Assembly: GCA_021821585.1 (NCBI GenBank)
Contig: JAKACF010000083.1
Coordinates: 1 to 8,698 of the forward strand
Direction of reading: 5' to 3'
DNA: 8,698 bases
Source of the DNA: Actinomycetes bacterium
Lineage (GTDB): Bacteria > Actinomycetota > Acidimicrobiia > Acidimicrobiales > Bog-793
In this document: in pieces, positions 1 through 6,480 of the stretch
Layout of the letters: each line of letters starts with the position of its first letter
How positions within the stretch are numbered: the stretch's first letter is position 1
Program-made: the position numbers and the translations under genes
The notes under the pieces: model-generated
Databases searched by the model: none
What the model was told of the DNA's origin: nothing
Seen by the model: the letters and a program-made list of their open reading frames with translations, nothing else

Positions 1-1858
1 CCGCTGCGCCGAGCACGATGCGCCGGATCGGCACCTCCACCTTCTTGCCGCTCAAGGTGCGGGGGAGCGCCCGGGCGACGAGCACCCGGTCGGGGACGTG
101 GCGGGGGGAGACCTGCTCGCGAAGCGCCGTCCTCACCTTCTGCTCGATGGTCTCGGGCGAGGCCCCGGCGGCCGGCACCACGAACAGGATGAGCTCGCCC
201 TCGCGCCCGAGCTCGGTCGTGTCGATGACGAGGCTGTCGGCCACCTCGTCGATCGCCTCCACGACCCGGTAGAACTCGGCCGTCCCCATGCGCACGCCGC
301 CCCGGTTCAAGGTGGCGTCCGAGCGGCCGTAGACGACGAAGCTGCCCCGCTCGGTCTGCTTCACCCAGTCCCCGTGGCGCCAGACGCCCGGCCAGGCGGC
401 GAAGTAGGCGGCGTGCAGGCGGCTGCCGTCGTCGTCGCCCCACAGGCTGATGGGCATCGAGGGCATGGGCCTCGAGATCACGAGCTCGCCCACCTCACCG
501 ACGAGCGGCTCGCCCTCGGCGGAGTAGGCCTCGACCTTGGCGCCGAGAGCGGCGCACTGCAGCTCGCCGGCGTGCACCGGCAGCCAGGGGCAGCCGATGA
601 GGAAGGCGGTGCAGACGTCGGTGCCGCCCGAGACCGAGCCGACGAGGACGTCGTCCCCGACGGCGCGCGAGGCCCAGGCGAAGCCCTCCGGCGACAGCGG
701 CGCCCCCGTCGAGCCGATGGTCCGGACGCATGCGAGGTCGAGCTCCTCGCGAGGCCACAGGCCCTGCTTCCGGCAGCTGTCGAGGAAGGGGGCGCTCGTC
801 CCGAAGTAGGACACCTGCTCGGCCGCCGCCATCCTCCACAGCGCCATCGGGTCGGGATGGACCGGGCTCCCGTCGTAGAGCACGACCGTGGCGCCGGTGA
901 GGAGGCCGCCGACGAGGAAGTTCCACATCATCCAGCCGGTGGTCGAGAACCAGAAGAAGCGCTCGCCCGGCCCGACGTCGCAGTGGAGCAGGAGCGCCTT
1001 CAGGTGCTCGAGGACGATGCCGCCGTGGCTCTGGACGATCGCCTTCGGCAGGCCGGTCGTGCCCGAGGAGTAGAGGATCCACAGCGGATGGGAGAAGGGG
1101 ACGGCCACCGGGACGGGTCCGGTCCCGGGCTCGCCTGCCGCGACGAGGGAGTCGAAGGAGGTGAGGGCGGTCGAGCCGAGGCGGGAGGAAAGAGCGTCGA
1201 GCTTGGCCTCGAGCGGGTAGTCCCGACCCCCGTAGCGGTAGGAGCCGGCGGCCACGAGCACCTTCGGGGAGATCTGCTCGAAGCGGTCGAGCATGGAGGC
1301 GGCGCCGAACTCGGGAGCACAGCTCGACCAGATCGCCCCGAGGCTGGCGGTGGCGAGGAAGGAGACGACCGCCGGGATCCCGTTCGGGAGAACGCCCGCC
1401 ACCCGGTCGCCGCGTCCGACGCCGAGGGCCGTGAGCCCGGCGGCCGCCCGAGCCACGAGCGAGGTGAGCTCCCCGTAGGAGAGCTCGTCGCGCCGGCCGC
1501 TCTCGTCGAGGGCGACCACCGCCGGCGCGGCGGGGTCGTGGCGGGTGACGGCGTCGAGGTAGTTGAGCTCGGCGCCGACGAAAAAGGAGGCGCCTTCTGC
1601 CGACAGGTGGCCGCCCTCGTCCCTCGCCCGCAGGATCTCGGTCGCCGGTGAGCGCAGCGGCACCTCGGCGAAGGAGGCGAACGACGACCAGAAGCCGGCG
1701 GGGTCCTCGACGGACCAGCGCCAGAGGTCGTCGTAGCTCTCGACGGGCCGGCCGGTCGCCTCCGAGAAGGCCGTGAGGCGCGAGCGGGCGATGCGCTCGG
1801 GCGTCGGCCGGAAGAGGAGGTCGCCCTCTGCCACCTCGAGCGACGGCCGGTCGTTCAC
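1..1858 (-). CDS. acetoacetyl-CoA synthetase (acetoacetate-CoA ligase), 3' end cut by window edge
   Basis: Activates acetoacetate with ATP and CoA to acetoacetyl-CoA (EC 6.2.1.16 by family), a cytosolic step feeding ketone-body, polyhydroxybutyrate or leucine-derived carbon into central metabolism. I translated the minus strand by hand and read 619 codons without a stop; the family is about 650 residues, so roughly 30 C-terminal residues lie outside. Visible ANL-superfamily landmarks are the adenylate P-loop YSSGTTGLPK (263-272), the FWFSTTGWMMWN block (302-313), GSTGAPLSPEGF (382-393), RHGDW with Asp497, GRSDATLNRGGVRMGTAEFY (511-530), and LSGKK with the likely catalytic Lys605. The N-terminal part (SYDDLWRWSVEDPAGFW, GAELNY) and the GVRMGTAEFY form favour acetoacetyl- over acetyl-CoA synthetase. 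The GTG start at 1856-1858 is set by a 4-bp GTGA overlap with the stop of the upstream oxidoreductase gene and by an AAGG at 1866-1869, 7 nt ahead. Translational coupling with that gene is likely. The acyl substrate is inferred from family resemblance. Confidence 0.92.
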   Translation of the reverse strand, partial: MNDRPSLEVAEGDLLFRPTPERIARSRLTAFSEATGRPVESYDDLWRWSVEDPAGFWSSFASFAEVPLRSPATEILRARDEGGHLSAEGASFFVGAELNYLDAVTRHDPAAPAVVALDESGRRDELSYGELTSLVARAAAGLTALGVGRGDRVAGVLPNGIPAVVSFLATASLGAIWSSCAPEFGAASMLDRFEQISPKVLVAAGSYRYGGRDYPLEAKLDALSSRLGSTALTSFDSLVAAGEPGTGPVPVAVPFSHPLWILYSSGTTGLPKAIVQSHGGIVLEHLKALLLHCDVGPGERFFWFSTTGWMMWNFLVGGLLTGATVVLYDGSPVHPDPMALWRMAAAEQVSYFGTSAPFLDSCRKQGLWPREELDLACVRTIGSTGAPLSPEGFAWASRAVGDDVLVGSVSGGTDVCTAFLIGCPWLPVHAGELQCAALGAKVEAYSAEGEPLVGEVGELVISRPMPSMPISLWGDDDGSRLHAAYFAAWPGVWRHGDWVKQTERGSFVVYGRSDATLNRGGVRMGTAEFYRVVEAIDEVADSLVIDTTELGREGELILFVVPAAGASPETIEQKVRTALREQVSPRHVPDRVLVARALPRTLSGKKVEVPIRRIVLGAA

Positions 1859-2811
1859 GGGCGCGCCTTGGTGACGAGCACGATCTTGCCGAGCTTGCCG
1901 CCGGCGGCGAACCGCTCGTAGGCACGCTCGGCCTCCCCGAGGCCGTAGGTGGCGGCGACGGGGACCGACAGCGCTCCCGAGGCGAGGAGCCCGAGGGTGT
2001 CCTCGGCGAGCGCCCGGGCGGCTTCCGCCTTCTCGCGCACCGAGCGGACGCGAAGGGTCGAGCCGCGCACGACCGCCCGCCGCGTCATGAGCTGGCGGGC
2101 GTCGAGCTCGGCCGTCGGGCCGGTGCCCCCGACACCGATGAAGACGATCCGCCCTCCGGTCTTGAGTGACCGCAGGTGGAGCGGGAAGGAGCCGGCACCG
2201 ACGAGCTCGATGACGACGTCGTAGGGGCCGTGGTCCGCCTCCTCCTCCGGGTCGATCACGACGCCGGCACCGAAGCCCGCCACCGCCGGGCGCAAGCCCT
2301 CGTCGCGGACGCTCCCCACCACCTCTGCTCCCCGCAGGCGTCCGAGCTGGACGGCGGCCAGCCCGACCCCTCCGGCTGCACCGGTGACGAGGAGGCGCTC
2401 GCCGGCGGCGAGGGCGCACTGGGCGACGAGGGCGTCGTGGGCGGTCGTGAAGACCTCGGGGAAGCCTCCCGCCTCGGCGGCCGACAGACCCTCGGGGACC
2501 GCCATGGCGACGGCGTCGTCGAGGAGGCAGAGCTCGGCCTGCCCGCCGCCCGGGACGATCGACATCACCCGGTCGCCGACGCGGTGCGAGGTGGCGCCCG
2601 GGCCGCAGGCGACCACCGTGCCGGCGCACTCGAGCCCGGGCACGTCGGCCGGCACGCCCGGCGGCGGGGGGTAGTGGCCGGCCCGCTGCAACAGGTCGGC
2701 CCCGTTCAGCCCGGCCGCCTCGACCGCGACGAGGAGCTGGCCGTCACCGGGGACCGGGTCGGGGCGCTCCTCGACCACGAGGGAACCTTCTCTGATCACG
2801 ACGGCTCGCAC
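1855..2811 (-). CDS. NAD(P)H quinone oxidoreductase, PIG3-type zinc-independent medium-chain reductase
   Basis: A 318-residue medium-chain dehydrogenase/reductase of the quinone oxidoreductase branch; the family reduces quinones or activated double bonds with NADPH in the cytosol. An N-terminal GroES-like domain carries the PIG3 hallmark GLNGADLLQRAGHYPPPPG (34-52) and PGLECAGTV (58-66). The Rossmann part has the nucleotide-binding TGAAGGVGLAAVQLG (143-157), preceded by FTTAHDAL (121-128). The STLRVRSVREKAE stretch (251-263) is also typical of PIG3 relatives. The Cys/His zinc-ligand pattern of alcohol dehydrogenases is absent. The start is GTG at 2809-2811; no Shine-Dalgarno sequence precedes it, but TATCCT lies 7 nt upstream, so a leaderless transcript is plausible. 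Its stop overlaps the acetoacetyl-CoA synthetase start, making a two-gene unit. The physiological substrate cannot be read from sequence; the pairing hints at short-chain acyl or ketone metabolism, which is inference. Confidence 0.92.
   Translation of the reverse strand: MRAVVIREGSLVVEERPDPVPGDGQLLVAVEAAGLNGADLLQRAGHYPPPPGVPADVPGLECAGTVVACGPGATSHRVGDRVMSIVPGGGQAELCLLDDAVAMAVPEGLSAAEAGGFPEVFTTAHDALVAQCALAAGERLLVTGAAGGVGLAAVQLGRLRGAEVVGSVRDEGLRPAVAGFGAGVVIDPEEEADHGPYDVVIELVGAGSFPLHLRSLKTGGRIVFIGVGGTGPTAELDARQLMTRRAVVRGSTLRVRSVREKAEAARALAEDTLGLLASGALSVPVAATYGLGEAERAYERFAAGGKLGKIVLVTKARP
1866..1869 (-). promoter_or_regulatory. Shine-Dalgarno for the acetoacetyl-CoA synthetase start
   Basis: The minus strand reads AAGG seven nucleotides before the GTG at 1858, inside the last codons of the oxidoreductase gene. 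With the GTGA stop/start overlap it supports that GTG over any downstream start and suggests coupled translation. The motif is short, so the support is modest. Confidence 0.5.
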
Positions 2812-2818
2812 CGGGCCG

Positions 2819-2824
2819 AGGATA
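2819..2824 (-). promoter_or_regulatory. -10-like element for the oxidoreductase/acetoacetyl-CoA synthetase unit
   Basis: The minus strand reads TATCCT, matching the actinobacterial TANNNT form, with exactly 7 nt between it and the GTG start at 2811. That places transcription start at or within a base of the start codon, which implies a leaderless mRNA. No good -35 hexamer is visible; the expected position falls inside the upstream hairpin. Confidence 0.45.
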
Positions 2825-2832
2825 GGGGGCGA

Positions 2833-2862
2833 GCCTCCCGGCGCGCACAGGCGCCGGGAGGC
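2833..2862 (-). terminator. 12-bp perfect hairpin downstream of the NlpC/P60 gene
   Basis: Arms GCCTCCCGGCGC (2833-2844) and GCGCCGGGAGGC (2851-2862) are perfectly complementary around a 6-nt loop. The hairpin starts 6 nt after the stop codon of the peptidase gene (TGA, 2869-2871). It has no following T-tract, as is common for terminators in high-GC actinobacteria, so termination is inferred from strength and position. It also sits directly upstream of the next gene's -10 element and separates the two minus-strand units. Confidence 0.7.
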
Positions 2863-2868
2863 GGGCTG

Positions 2869-4044
2869 TCAGGGCTGGCCGGCTCCGTAGGCGCCGGAGG
2901 GGATCGGCGTGTACATCACGTTCGTACCGGTCTGCTCGGCCTGGATCACGGTGTCGGCACCGTAGGGCCCCGAGCCGACGTACATGACGACGTGGTAGAG
3001 GTAGCTCGCGTTGCCGTAGAAGATGAGGTCACCCGGCCGGAGCTCGGACATCGAGACGTGCTGGATCTCGTAGTACTGCTCGGTGGCGCCGTGCGCCAGG
3101 CTCACACCCGCCTGGGCCCAGGACCACATCGTGAGCCCGGAGCAGTCGAAACCGACACCGGGAGTGGCGCCGCCCCACTCGTAGGGGACCCCGAGCTGTG
3201 ACTCCGCCGCCCGCACGGCGACGGCACCGGACCCGCCGCCCGCCACGGGGGGTGTCGGCGGGCTCGGCGGCGTCGCCGAGACCTGCTGCTGCTTGGCGAG
3301 GGCGGCGGCCTGGGCGGCCGCCTCGGCCTGGAGCTGGCGTTGGTGCTCGGCGGCGGCCACTGCCTGGGCGAGGTTGCCCTTCACGCTCGAGAGCTGGCGC
3401 TCGAGCTCGTTCGTGAGCCGGAGCGCGAGCGCACGCTCGCTCGCGATGCGGGCCTCGGCCTTCGCCGCCGTCCGCTCGTCGTTGCGGAGGGCGCGCTGGG
3501 TTCCGGCGAGCCGGTGCTCGGCGGCGGTCACGCTCGCCTCCGCCTCGTTCAAGTTGCCGGCAGCCGCCTGCATGTAGGTCTGCTGCATCGGCAGCTGCTT
3601 GGAGCTCGCGCTCAGGAGAACCGACAGTCCAGATGACGTCCCGGCGCTGACGTAGGCGTCGATGGCGACGGTGCGAAGGCGGGCCTTGTCGGCGGCCAGC
3701 GTGCGGGCCGCTGCGGTGATGGCCGCCGCCGCCTTCTTGGCGGCTGCCTGGAGCGAGACGACCCGCTCGTGCGCCTGGTTGTAGCCCTCGTCGAGGACGT
3801 TGAGCTTGGCGTAGTCCGTCTGGATCTCGGTCGCGAGCGCATCCGCCCGCTGCTGGAGCGAGGCGACGGTGTCGGCGCCGGCGACCGTGCCCGACATGGC
3901 GGTGGGGACGGTGACGGCGAGCAGCAATGAGGCGGTCGACAGGGCGACGATGCCGGCGCGTCCTCGGCGCCCTCCGACGAGGCCGACGAAGCGGGCCGGT
4001 CGATGTCTCCGTGCGGCCGCGAGGTTTCCCTCAGCAAGTCTCAC
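2869..4044 (-). CDS. secreted NlpC/P60 cell-wall peptidase with coiled-coil N-terminal region
   Basis: A 391-residue exported protein that by family cleaves peptidoglycan stem peptides during wall remodelling and cell separation. A basic N-region (RRHRPAR, GGRRGRA, residues 12-30) precedes a hydrophobic segment (about 31-50) and a possible AGA cleavage site near 55-57. Residues 58-255 are rich in Ala, Gln, Glu and Lys with heptad character, as in RipA/CwlO-like coiled-coil regulators. A Pro-rich linker (259-267) leads to the C-terminal NlpC/P60 domain (about 274-391), with FDCSGL (Cys301), RPGDLIFY (336-343) and YHVVMYVG (His351). The third polar residue aligns to Gln368 in VIQAEQTG, where His is usual. 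The start is GTG at 4042-4044, chosen because it gives a complete signal region; a start further in, before the hydrophobic segment, would also export. It is probably a single-gene unit between the divergent fumarase promoter and a strong hairpin. Confidence 0.93.
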   Translation of the reverse strand: MRLAEGNLAAARRHRPARFVGLVGGRRGRAGIVALSTASLLLAVTVPTAMSGTVAGADTVASLQQRADALATEIQTDYAKLNVLDEGYNQAHERVVSLQAAAKKAAAAITAAARTLAADKARLRTVAIDAYVSAGTSSGLSVLLSASSKQLPMQQTYMQAAAGNLNEAEASVTAAEHRLAGTQRALRNDERTAAKAEARIASERALALRLTNELERQLSSVKGNLAQAVAAAEHQRQLQAEAAAQAAALAKQQQVSATPPSPPTPPVAGGGSGAVAVRAAESQLGVPYEWGGATPGVGFDCSGLTMWSWAQAGVSLAHGATEQYYEIQHVSMSELRPGDLIFYGNASYLYHVVMYVGSGPYGADTVIQAEQTGTNVMYTPIPSGAYGAGQP

Positions 4045-4055
4045 AATGAGGCGTC

Positions 4056-4084
4056 AAGCTAGCCAAGCCAATTCTGGGGCGCAA
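4056..4084 (-). promoter_or_regulatory. candidate promoter of the NlpC/P60 gene
   Basis: The minus strand shows TTGCGC (4079-4084) and TAGCTT (4056-4061) separated by 17 nt. The -10-like hexamer lies 11 nt before the GTG start, so the leader would be only about 3-5 nt, and no Shine-Dalgarno sequence is seen. The -35 match is weak (TTG only). Confidence 0.35.
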
Positions 4085-4118
4085 GAATCGACACAGCACG
4101 TCAACCAAGTGTCATGTG

Positions 4119-4129
4119 GTCGTAACGAC
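4119..4129. promoter_or_regulatory. short palindrome GTCGTAACGAC, possible operator
   Basis: An exact inverted repeat with 5-bp arms around a central base, in the lower-GC part of the divergent intergenic region. It lies about 75 bp from the peptidase start and 90 bp from the fumarase start. It could bind a dimeric regulator of either gene. No regulator can be named from sequence, and an 11-bp palindrome may be chance. Confidence 0.25.
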
Positions 4130-4205
4130 GTGCGCCGAGCCGTCATGGGCGGCGCCGGCCGGGGTCGCGGTCCGCGCCCACGGCCACTGGAGGTCGACGC
4201 GCCGC

Positions 4206-4211
4206 TACCTT
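4206..4211 (+). promoter_or_regulatory. -10-like element for the fumarase unit
   Basis: TACCTT fits TANNNT and ends 7 nt before the ATG at 4219, suggesting transcription begins at the start codon. The only purine-rich GGAGG nearby (4189-4193) is about 25 nt from the ATG, too far to act as a ribosome binding site. No convincing -35 is visible 16-18 nt upstream. Confidence 0.45.
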
Positions 4212-4218
4212 TGGGCTC

Positions 4219-5631
4219 ATGACGAGCGCGAGCGACAAGGGAGCCGACGGGGGCGAGTGGCGCATCGAGCACGACTCGATGGGTGAGGTGAGCGTCCCGT
4301 CCTCTGCCCGGTGGGGGGCGCAGACCCAGCGGGCGGTGCAGAACTTCCCGATCTCGGGGCGCCCCGTCGAACGGGCGCTCATCGAGGCCCTCGCGCTGAT
4401 CAAGGGAGCGGCCGCCCGGGTGAACGCCGAGCTCGGCACGATCTCGCCCGATGTGGCCGACGCCCTGCAGGCGGCCGCCCTGGAGGTGGCCGGGGGAGCG
4501 CACCTCGAGCAGTTCCCGATCGACACCTTCCAGACGGGATCGGGCACCTCCACCAACATGAACATGAACGAGGTGCTCGCCAACCTCACCGGCGAGCGCC
4601 TCGGGCGCGAGGTCCGGCCGAACGACGAGCCGAACGCCTCGCAGTCCTCGAACGACACCTTCCCCTCCGCCATCCACCTGGCGGCCGCACGAGAGATCGT
4701 GTCGGACCTGCTGCCGGCGCTCGGGCACCTCGCCGGCGCCCTGCGCGAGCGTGAGTCGGCCTTCGCCGAGGTCGTGAAGTCGGGTCGGACCCACCTCATG
4801 GACGCCACCCCCGTCACCCTCGGCCAGGAGTTCGGCGGCTACGCGGCCGCCGTCGAGCACGGCGCCGAACGGCTCGAGGGCTCCCTCGGGCGCATCGCCG
4901 AGCTCCCCCTCGGGGGGACCGCCGTCGGCACCGGCCTCAACGCCCCGCCGGAGTTCGCCCGCAGGGTCATCGAGCTGCTGGCGTCGGAGACGGCCCTGCC
5001 GCTCACCGAGGCGCGCGACCACTTCGAGGCCCAGGGTGCCCGCGACGCCCTCGTCGAGGCGTCGGGGATGCTGCGGACGATCGCCGTCTCGCTCTACAAG
5101 ATCGCCAACGACCTCCGTTGGATGTCCTCGGGGCCCCGCTGCGGCCTCGGCGAGATCCACCTCCCCGACCTGCAGCCCGGCTCCTCGATCATGCCGGGCA
5201 AGGTCAACCCGGTCGTGCCGGAAGCGGTCTGCCAGGTGGTCGCACAGGTCGTCGGCAACGACGCTGCGGTGGCCTTCGGCGGCGCAGCGGGCAACTTCGA
5301 GCTGAACGTCATGCTTCCGGTGATCGGCCGCAACCTGCTCGAGTCCATCCGGCTGCTGGCGGCCGTCTCCCGGGCGCTCGCCGACAAGTGCGTCGCCGGG
5401 ATCGAGGCGGACGAGGAGCGTTGCCGGAGCTACGCCCTCTCCTCTCCGTCCATCGTCACCTCCCTCAATCCCTACATCGGCTACGAGGAGGCGGCCAAGG
5501 TGGTGAAGCAGGCGCTGGCGGAGAACAAGGACCTGCGCACGGTCGTGCTCGAGCGGGGCCTGCTGTCCGAGGAGGAGGTCGACAAGGCCCTCGACGTCCT
5601 CGCCATGACCCGGGGCGGGATCGTCGGCTGA
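4219..5631 (+). CDS. fumC: class II fumarate hydratase
   Basis: Catalyses reversible hydration of fumarate to (S)-malate in the TCA cycle; family members are cytosolic, iron-independent homotetramers. The 470-residue length matches the family (about 460-467). Landmarks in order are WGAQTQRAVQNFPIS (32-46), TGSGTSTNMNMNE (106-118), RPNDEPNASQSSND (133-146), SGRTHLMDATPVTLGQEF (188-205) with catalytic His192, and the superfamily signature GSSIMPGKVNP (321-331) with the probable catalytic Ser322 on the mobile loop. THLMDATP rather than the TQLQDAVP form of aspartases supports fumarase. The ATG at 4219 gives the usual N-terminus ahead of EHDSMGEVSVP; an internal ATG at 4279 would cut into conserved sequence. 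The next gene begins 10 nt after the stop, so both are probably on one mRNA. Confidence 0.96.
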   Translation: MTSASDKGADGGEWRIEHDSMGEVSVPSSARWGAQTQRAVQNFPISGRPVERALIEALALIKGAAARVNAELGTISPDVADALQAAALEVAGGAHLEQFPIDTFQTGSGTSTNMNMNEVLANLTGERLGREVRPNDEPNASQSSNDTFPSAIHLAAAREIVSDLLPALGHLAGALRERESAFAEVVKSGRTHLMDATPVTLGQEFGGYAAAVEHGAERLEGSLGRIAELPLGGTAVGTGLNAPPEFARRVIELLASETALPLTEARDHFEAQGARDALVEASGMLRTIAVSLYKIANDLRWMSSGPRCGLGEIHLPDLQPGSSIMPGKVNPVVPEAVCQVVAQVVGNDAAVAFGGAAGNFELNVMLPVIGRNLLESIRLLAAVSRALADKCVAGIEADEERCRSYALSSPSIVTSLNPYIGYEEAAKVVKQALAENKDLRTVVLERGLLSEEEVDKALDVLAMTRGGIVG

Positions 5632-5633
5632 GG
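5630..5633 (+). promoter_or_regulatory. Shine-Dalgarno for the gene after fumarase
   Basis: GAGG overlaps the fumarase stop codon and lies 8 nt before the GTG at 5642. It supports this GTG as the start of the downstream gene and cotranscription with fumarase. Confidence 0.5.
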
Positions 5634-5641
5634 CCCCGGCC

Positions 5642-6436
5642 GTGCACCCGATCGAGCGCCTCCGCTGGATCGCGAGGACCGACGACGAGCCGGCGACGAC
5701 CATCGCCGGCGAAGCGGCCTGGACGCTCGGCGAGCTCGGGTCCGAGGACCCTGCCGCCGTCCTCACCGCGAGCCGCCGCCTCGTCGAGCGCCAGCCGACC
5801 TGCGGGCCGCTGTGGTGGGTCTGCGCCCACCTCGTGGCGAGCGCCGATCCCTTCGAGACGGCCCGGCGCCTGTCGGCCGAGCTCTACTCCGACCCCGTGC
5901 CCGACCGGCTGGCCGAGTCCCTCGCCGCCTCGTTCACCTCGTCCGACCTGCTGGCGGCGACCTCGCCCGTCGACGTCCTCCAGCAGGCCCTCCACCGGCG
6001 GGGCCGCTACCGGCTGCGGCTTCTCGCCGGGGCGCGGGCCCTGCGCCGCGACCTCCACCTCGTCGGCTCCGTGGCGGACGAGGTGACCGGGTTCGAGCCC
6101 GGAGAGGTCGACGAGGCGCTCGAGGGGGCGTCGGTCCTCCTCGTCGAGCCCGAGCTGGCCTCGCCCGAGGGGCTCCTCGTCGAGGAGGCGCTCGGCCAGG
6201 TGATCGAGGTGGCTCACCACCGCCACGTCCCCGTGTGGGCGCTGCTCGGCACCGGCCGGGTGCTCCCTCTCACCCTCGCCACCCGGGCGAGGGAGCTCGC
6301 CGGCGACCGGGTCCGCCTTCTTGCCCCCCGGCTGGTGGCGGTGGCCGTCGACGAGACCGGCGCCGGGGATGTCGCCCGCGCCCTCGCGAGCTCGAGCTGC
6401 CCGCCCGGCGCCGAGCTCACCCGCGGTGCCGCCTGA
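5642..6436 (+). CDS. hypothetical protein, possible eIF2B/NagB-like fold, cotranscribed with fumarase
   Basis: Function unknown. The 264-residue protein has no signal peptide and no clear membrane segment, so it is probably cytosolic. The N-terminal half (1-90) looks helical, with MHPIERLRWIAR and a Cys-Gly-Pro-Leu-Trp-Trp block at 54-59. The C-terminal part (about 125-215) alternates strands and helices: GASVLLVEPELASPEGLLVE (162-181), then an Ala/Val helix and HVPVWALLGTGRVLP (195-209). This resembles the end of eIF2B alpha/MtnA-type proteins, where an aspartate-bearing loop follows the VLV strand and a GVPVY strand follows; here the loop reads EPELASPEG, so an MtnA-like active site is not evident. 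I recall similar proteins in actinobacteria but cannot name a function. The start is GTG with GAGG 8 nt upstream. Coding is supported by high third-position GC and the tight spacing after fumarase. The fold call is a weak inference. Confidence 0.82.
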   Translation: MHPIERLRWIARTDDEPATTIAGEAAWTLGELGSEDPAAVLTASRRLVERQPTCGPLWWVCAHLVASADPFETARRLSAELYSDPVPDRLAESLAASFTSSDLLAATSPVDVLQQALHRRGRYRLRLLAGARALRRDLHLVGSVADEVTGFEPGEVDEALEGASVLLVEPELASPEGLLVEEALGQVIEVAHHRHVPVWALLGTGRVLPLTLATRARELAGDRVRLLAPRLVAVAVDETGAGDVARALASSSCPPGAELTRGAA

Positions 6437-6456
6437 GCCGACGACGCTCCGCAGCC

Positions 6457-6479
6457 GCGCTGCCAGTAGCGTGCAGCGC
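6457..6479. promoter_or_regulatory. inverted repeat bracketing the hydrolase -10 element
   Basis: GCGCTGC (6457-6463) and GCAGCGC (6473-6479) form perfect 7-bp arms around 9 nt that contain the -10-like TAGCGT. The right arm ends one base before the ATG at 6481. It may be an operator for the hydrolase gene, or a weak terminator 20 nt beyond the preceding gene's stop; the sequence does not decide. Confidence 0.4.
6467..6472 (+). promoter_or_regulatory. -10-like element for the dienelactone hydrolase gene
   Basis: TAGCGT fits TANNNT and ends 8 nt before the ATG at 6481, with no Shine-Dalgarno sequence between. This suggests an independent, leaderless transcript rather than simple readthrough from the fumarase unit. 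The -35 region is not convincing. Confidence 0.4.
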
Positions 6480-6480
6480 C

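Larger units (their letters stand above)
4045..4218. other. divergent intergenic region between NlpC/P60 and fumarase genes
   Basis: This 174-bp region is clearly less GC-rich at 4045-4130 than its flanks, as expected for a promoter region. It contains the inverted repeat GTCGTAACGAC (4119-4129, 5-bp arms around one base), the short inverted repeat CGCGG-T-CCGCG (4166-4176), and the two candidate promoters listed separately. I see no coding potential, and no riboswitch fold that I can recognise by eye. Confidence 0.6.

Noticed and set aside
98..1651. A 517-codon open frame on the plus strand across the left part of the window
   Set aside because: It lies antisense to acetoacetyl-CoA synthetase, whose minus-strand reading carries the full set of family motifs; the plus-strand product is Gly/Arg/Asp-rich without domains.
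495..1925. A 476-codon minus-strand frame overlapping acetoacetyl-CoA synthetase
   Set aside because: It is in a different frame from the motif-bearing reading, is Arg/Pro-rich, and would begin inside the oxidoreductase gene.
4045..4218. c-di-AMP (ydaO-type) riboswitch upstream of the NlpC/P60 gene
   Set aside because: Such riboswitches are known before actinobacterial wall-hydrolase genes, but I could not find the conserved elements by eye, and the candidate promoter would leave a leader of only a few nucleotides.
4219..5631. Aspartase or argininosuccinate lyase instead of fumarase
   Set aside because: GSSIMPGKVNP is shared by the superfamily, but SGRTHLMDATPVTLGQEF and TGSGTSTNMNMNE are the fumarase forms.
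4054..5766. A 570-codon open frame on the minus strand opposite fumarase
   Set aside because: It is fully antisense to an unmistakable fumarase and has low-complexity Arg/Gly/Val-rich composition and no recognisable motif, as expected from GC-rich third positions lacking stops.
5812..6480. An N-terminal extension of the hydrolase back to 5812
   Set aside because: The in-frame upstream part is Arg/Pro/Gly-rich, overlaps the gene after fumarase and lacks homology; the hydrolase family starts at about the ATG at 6481, which also has the -10-like element.
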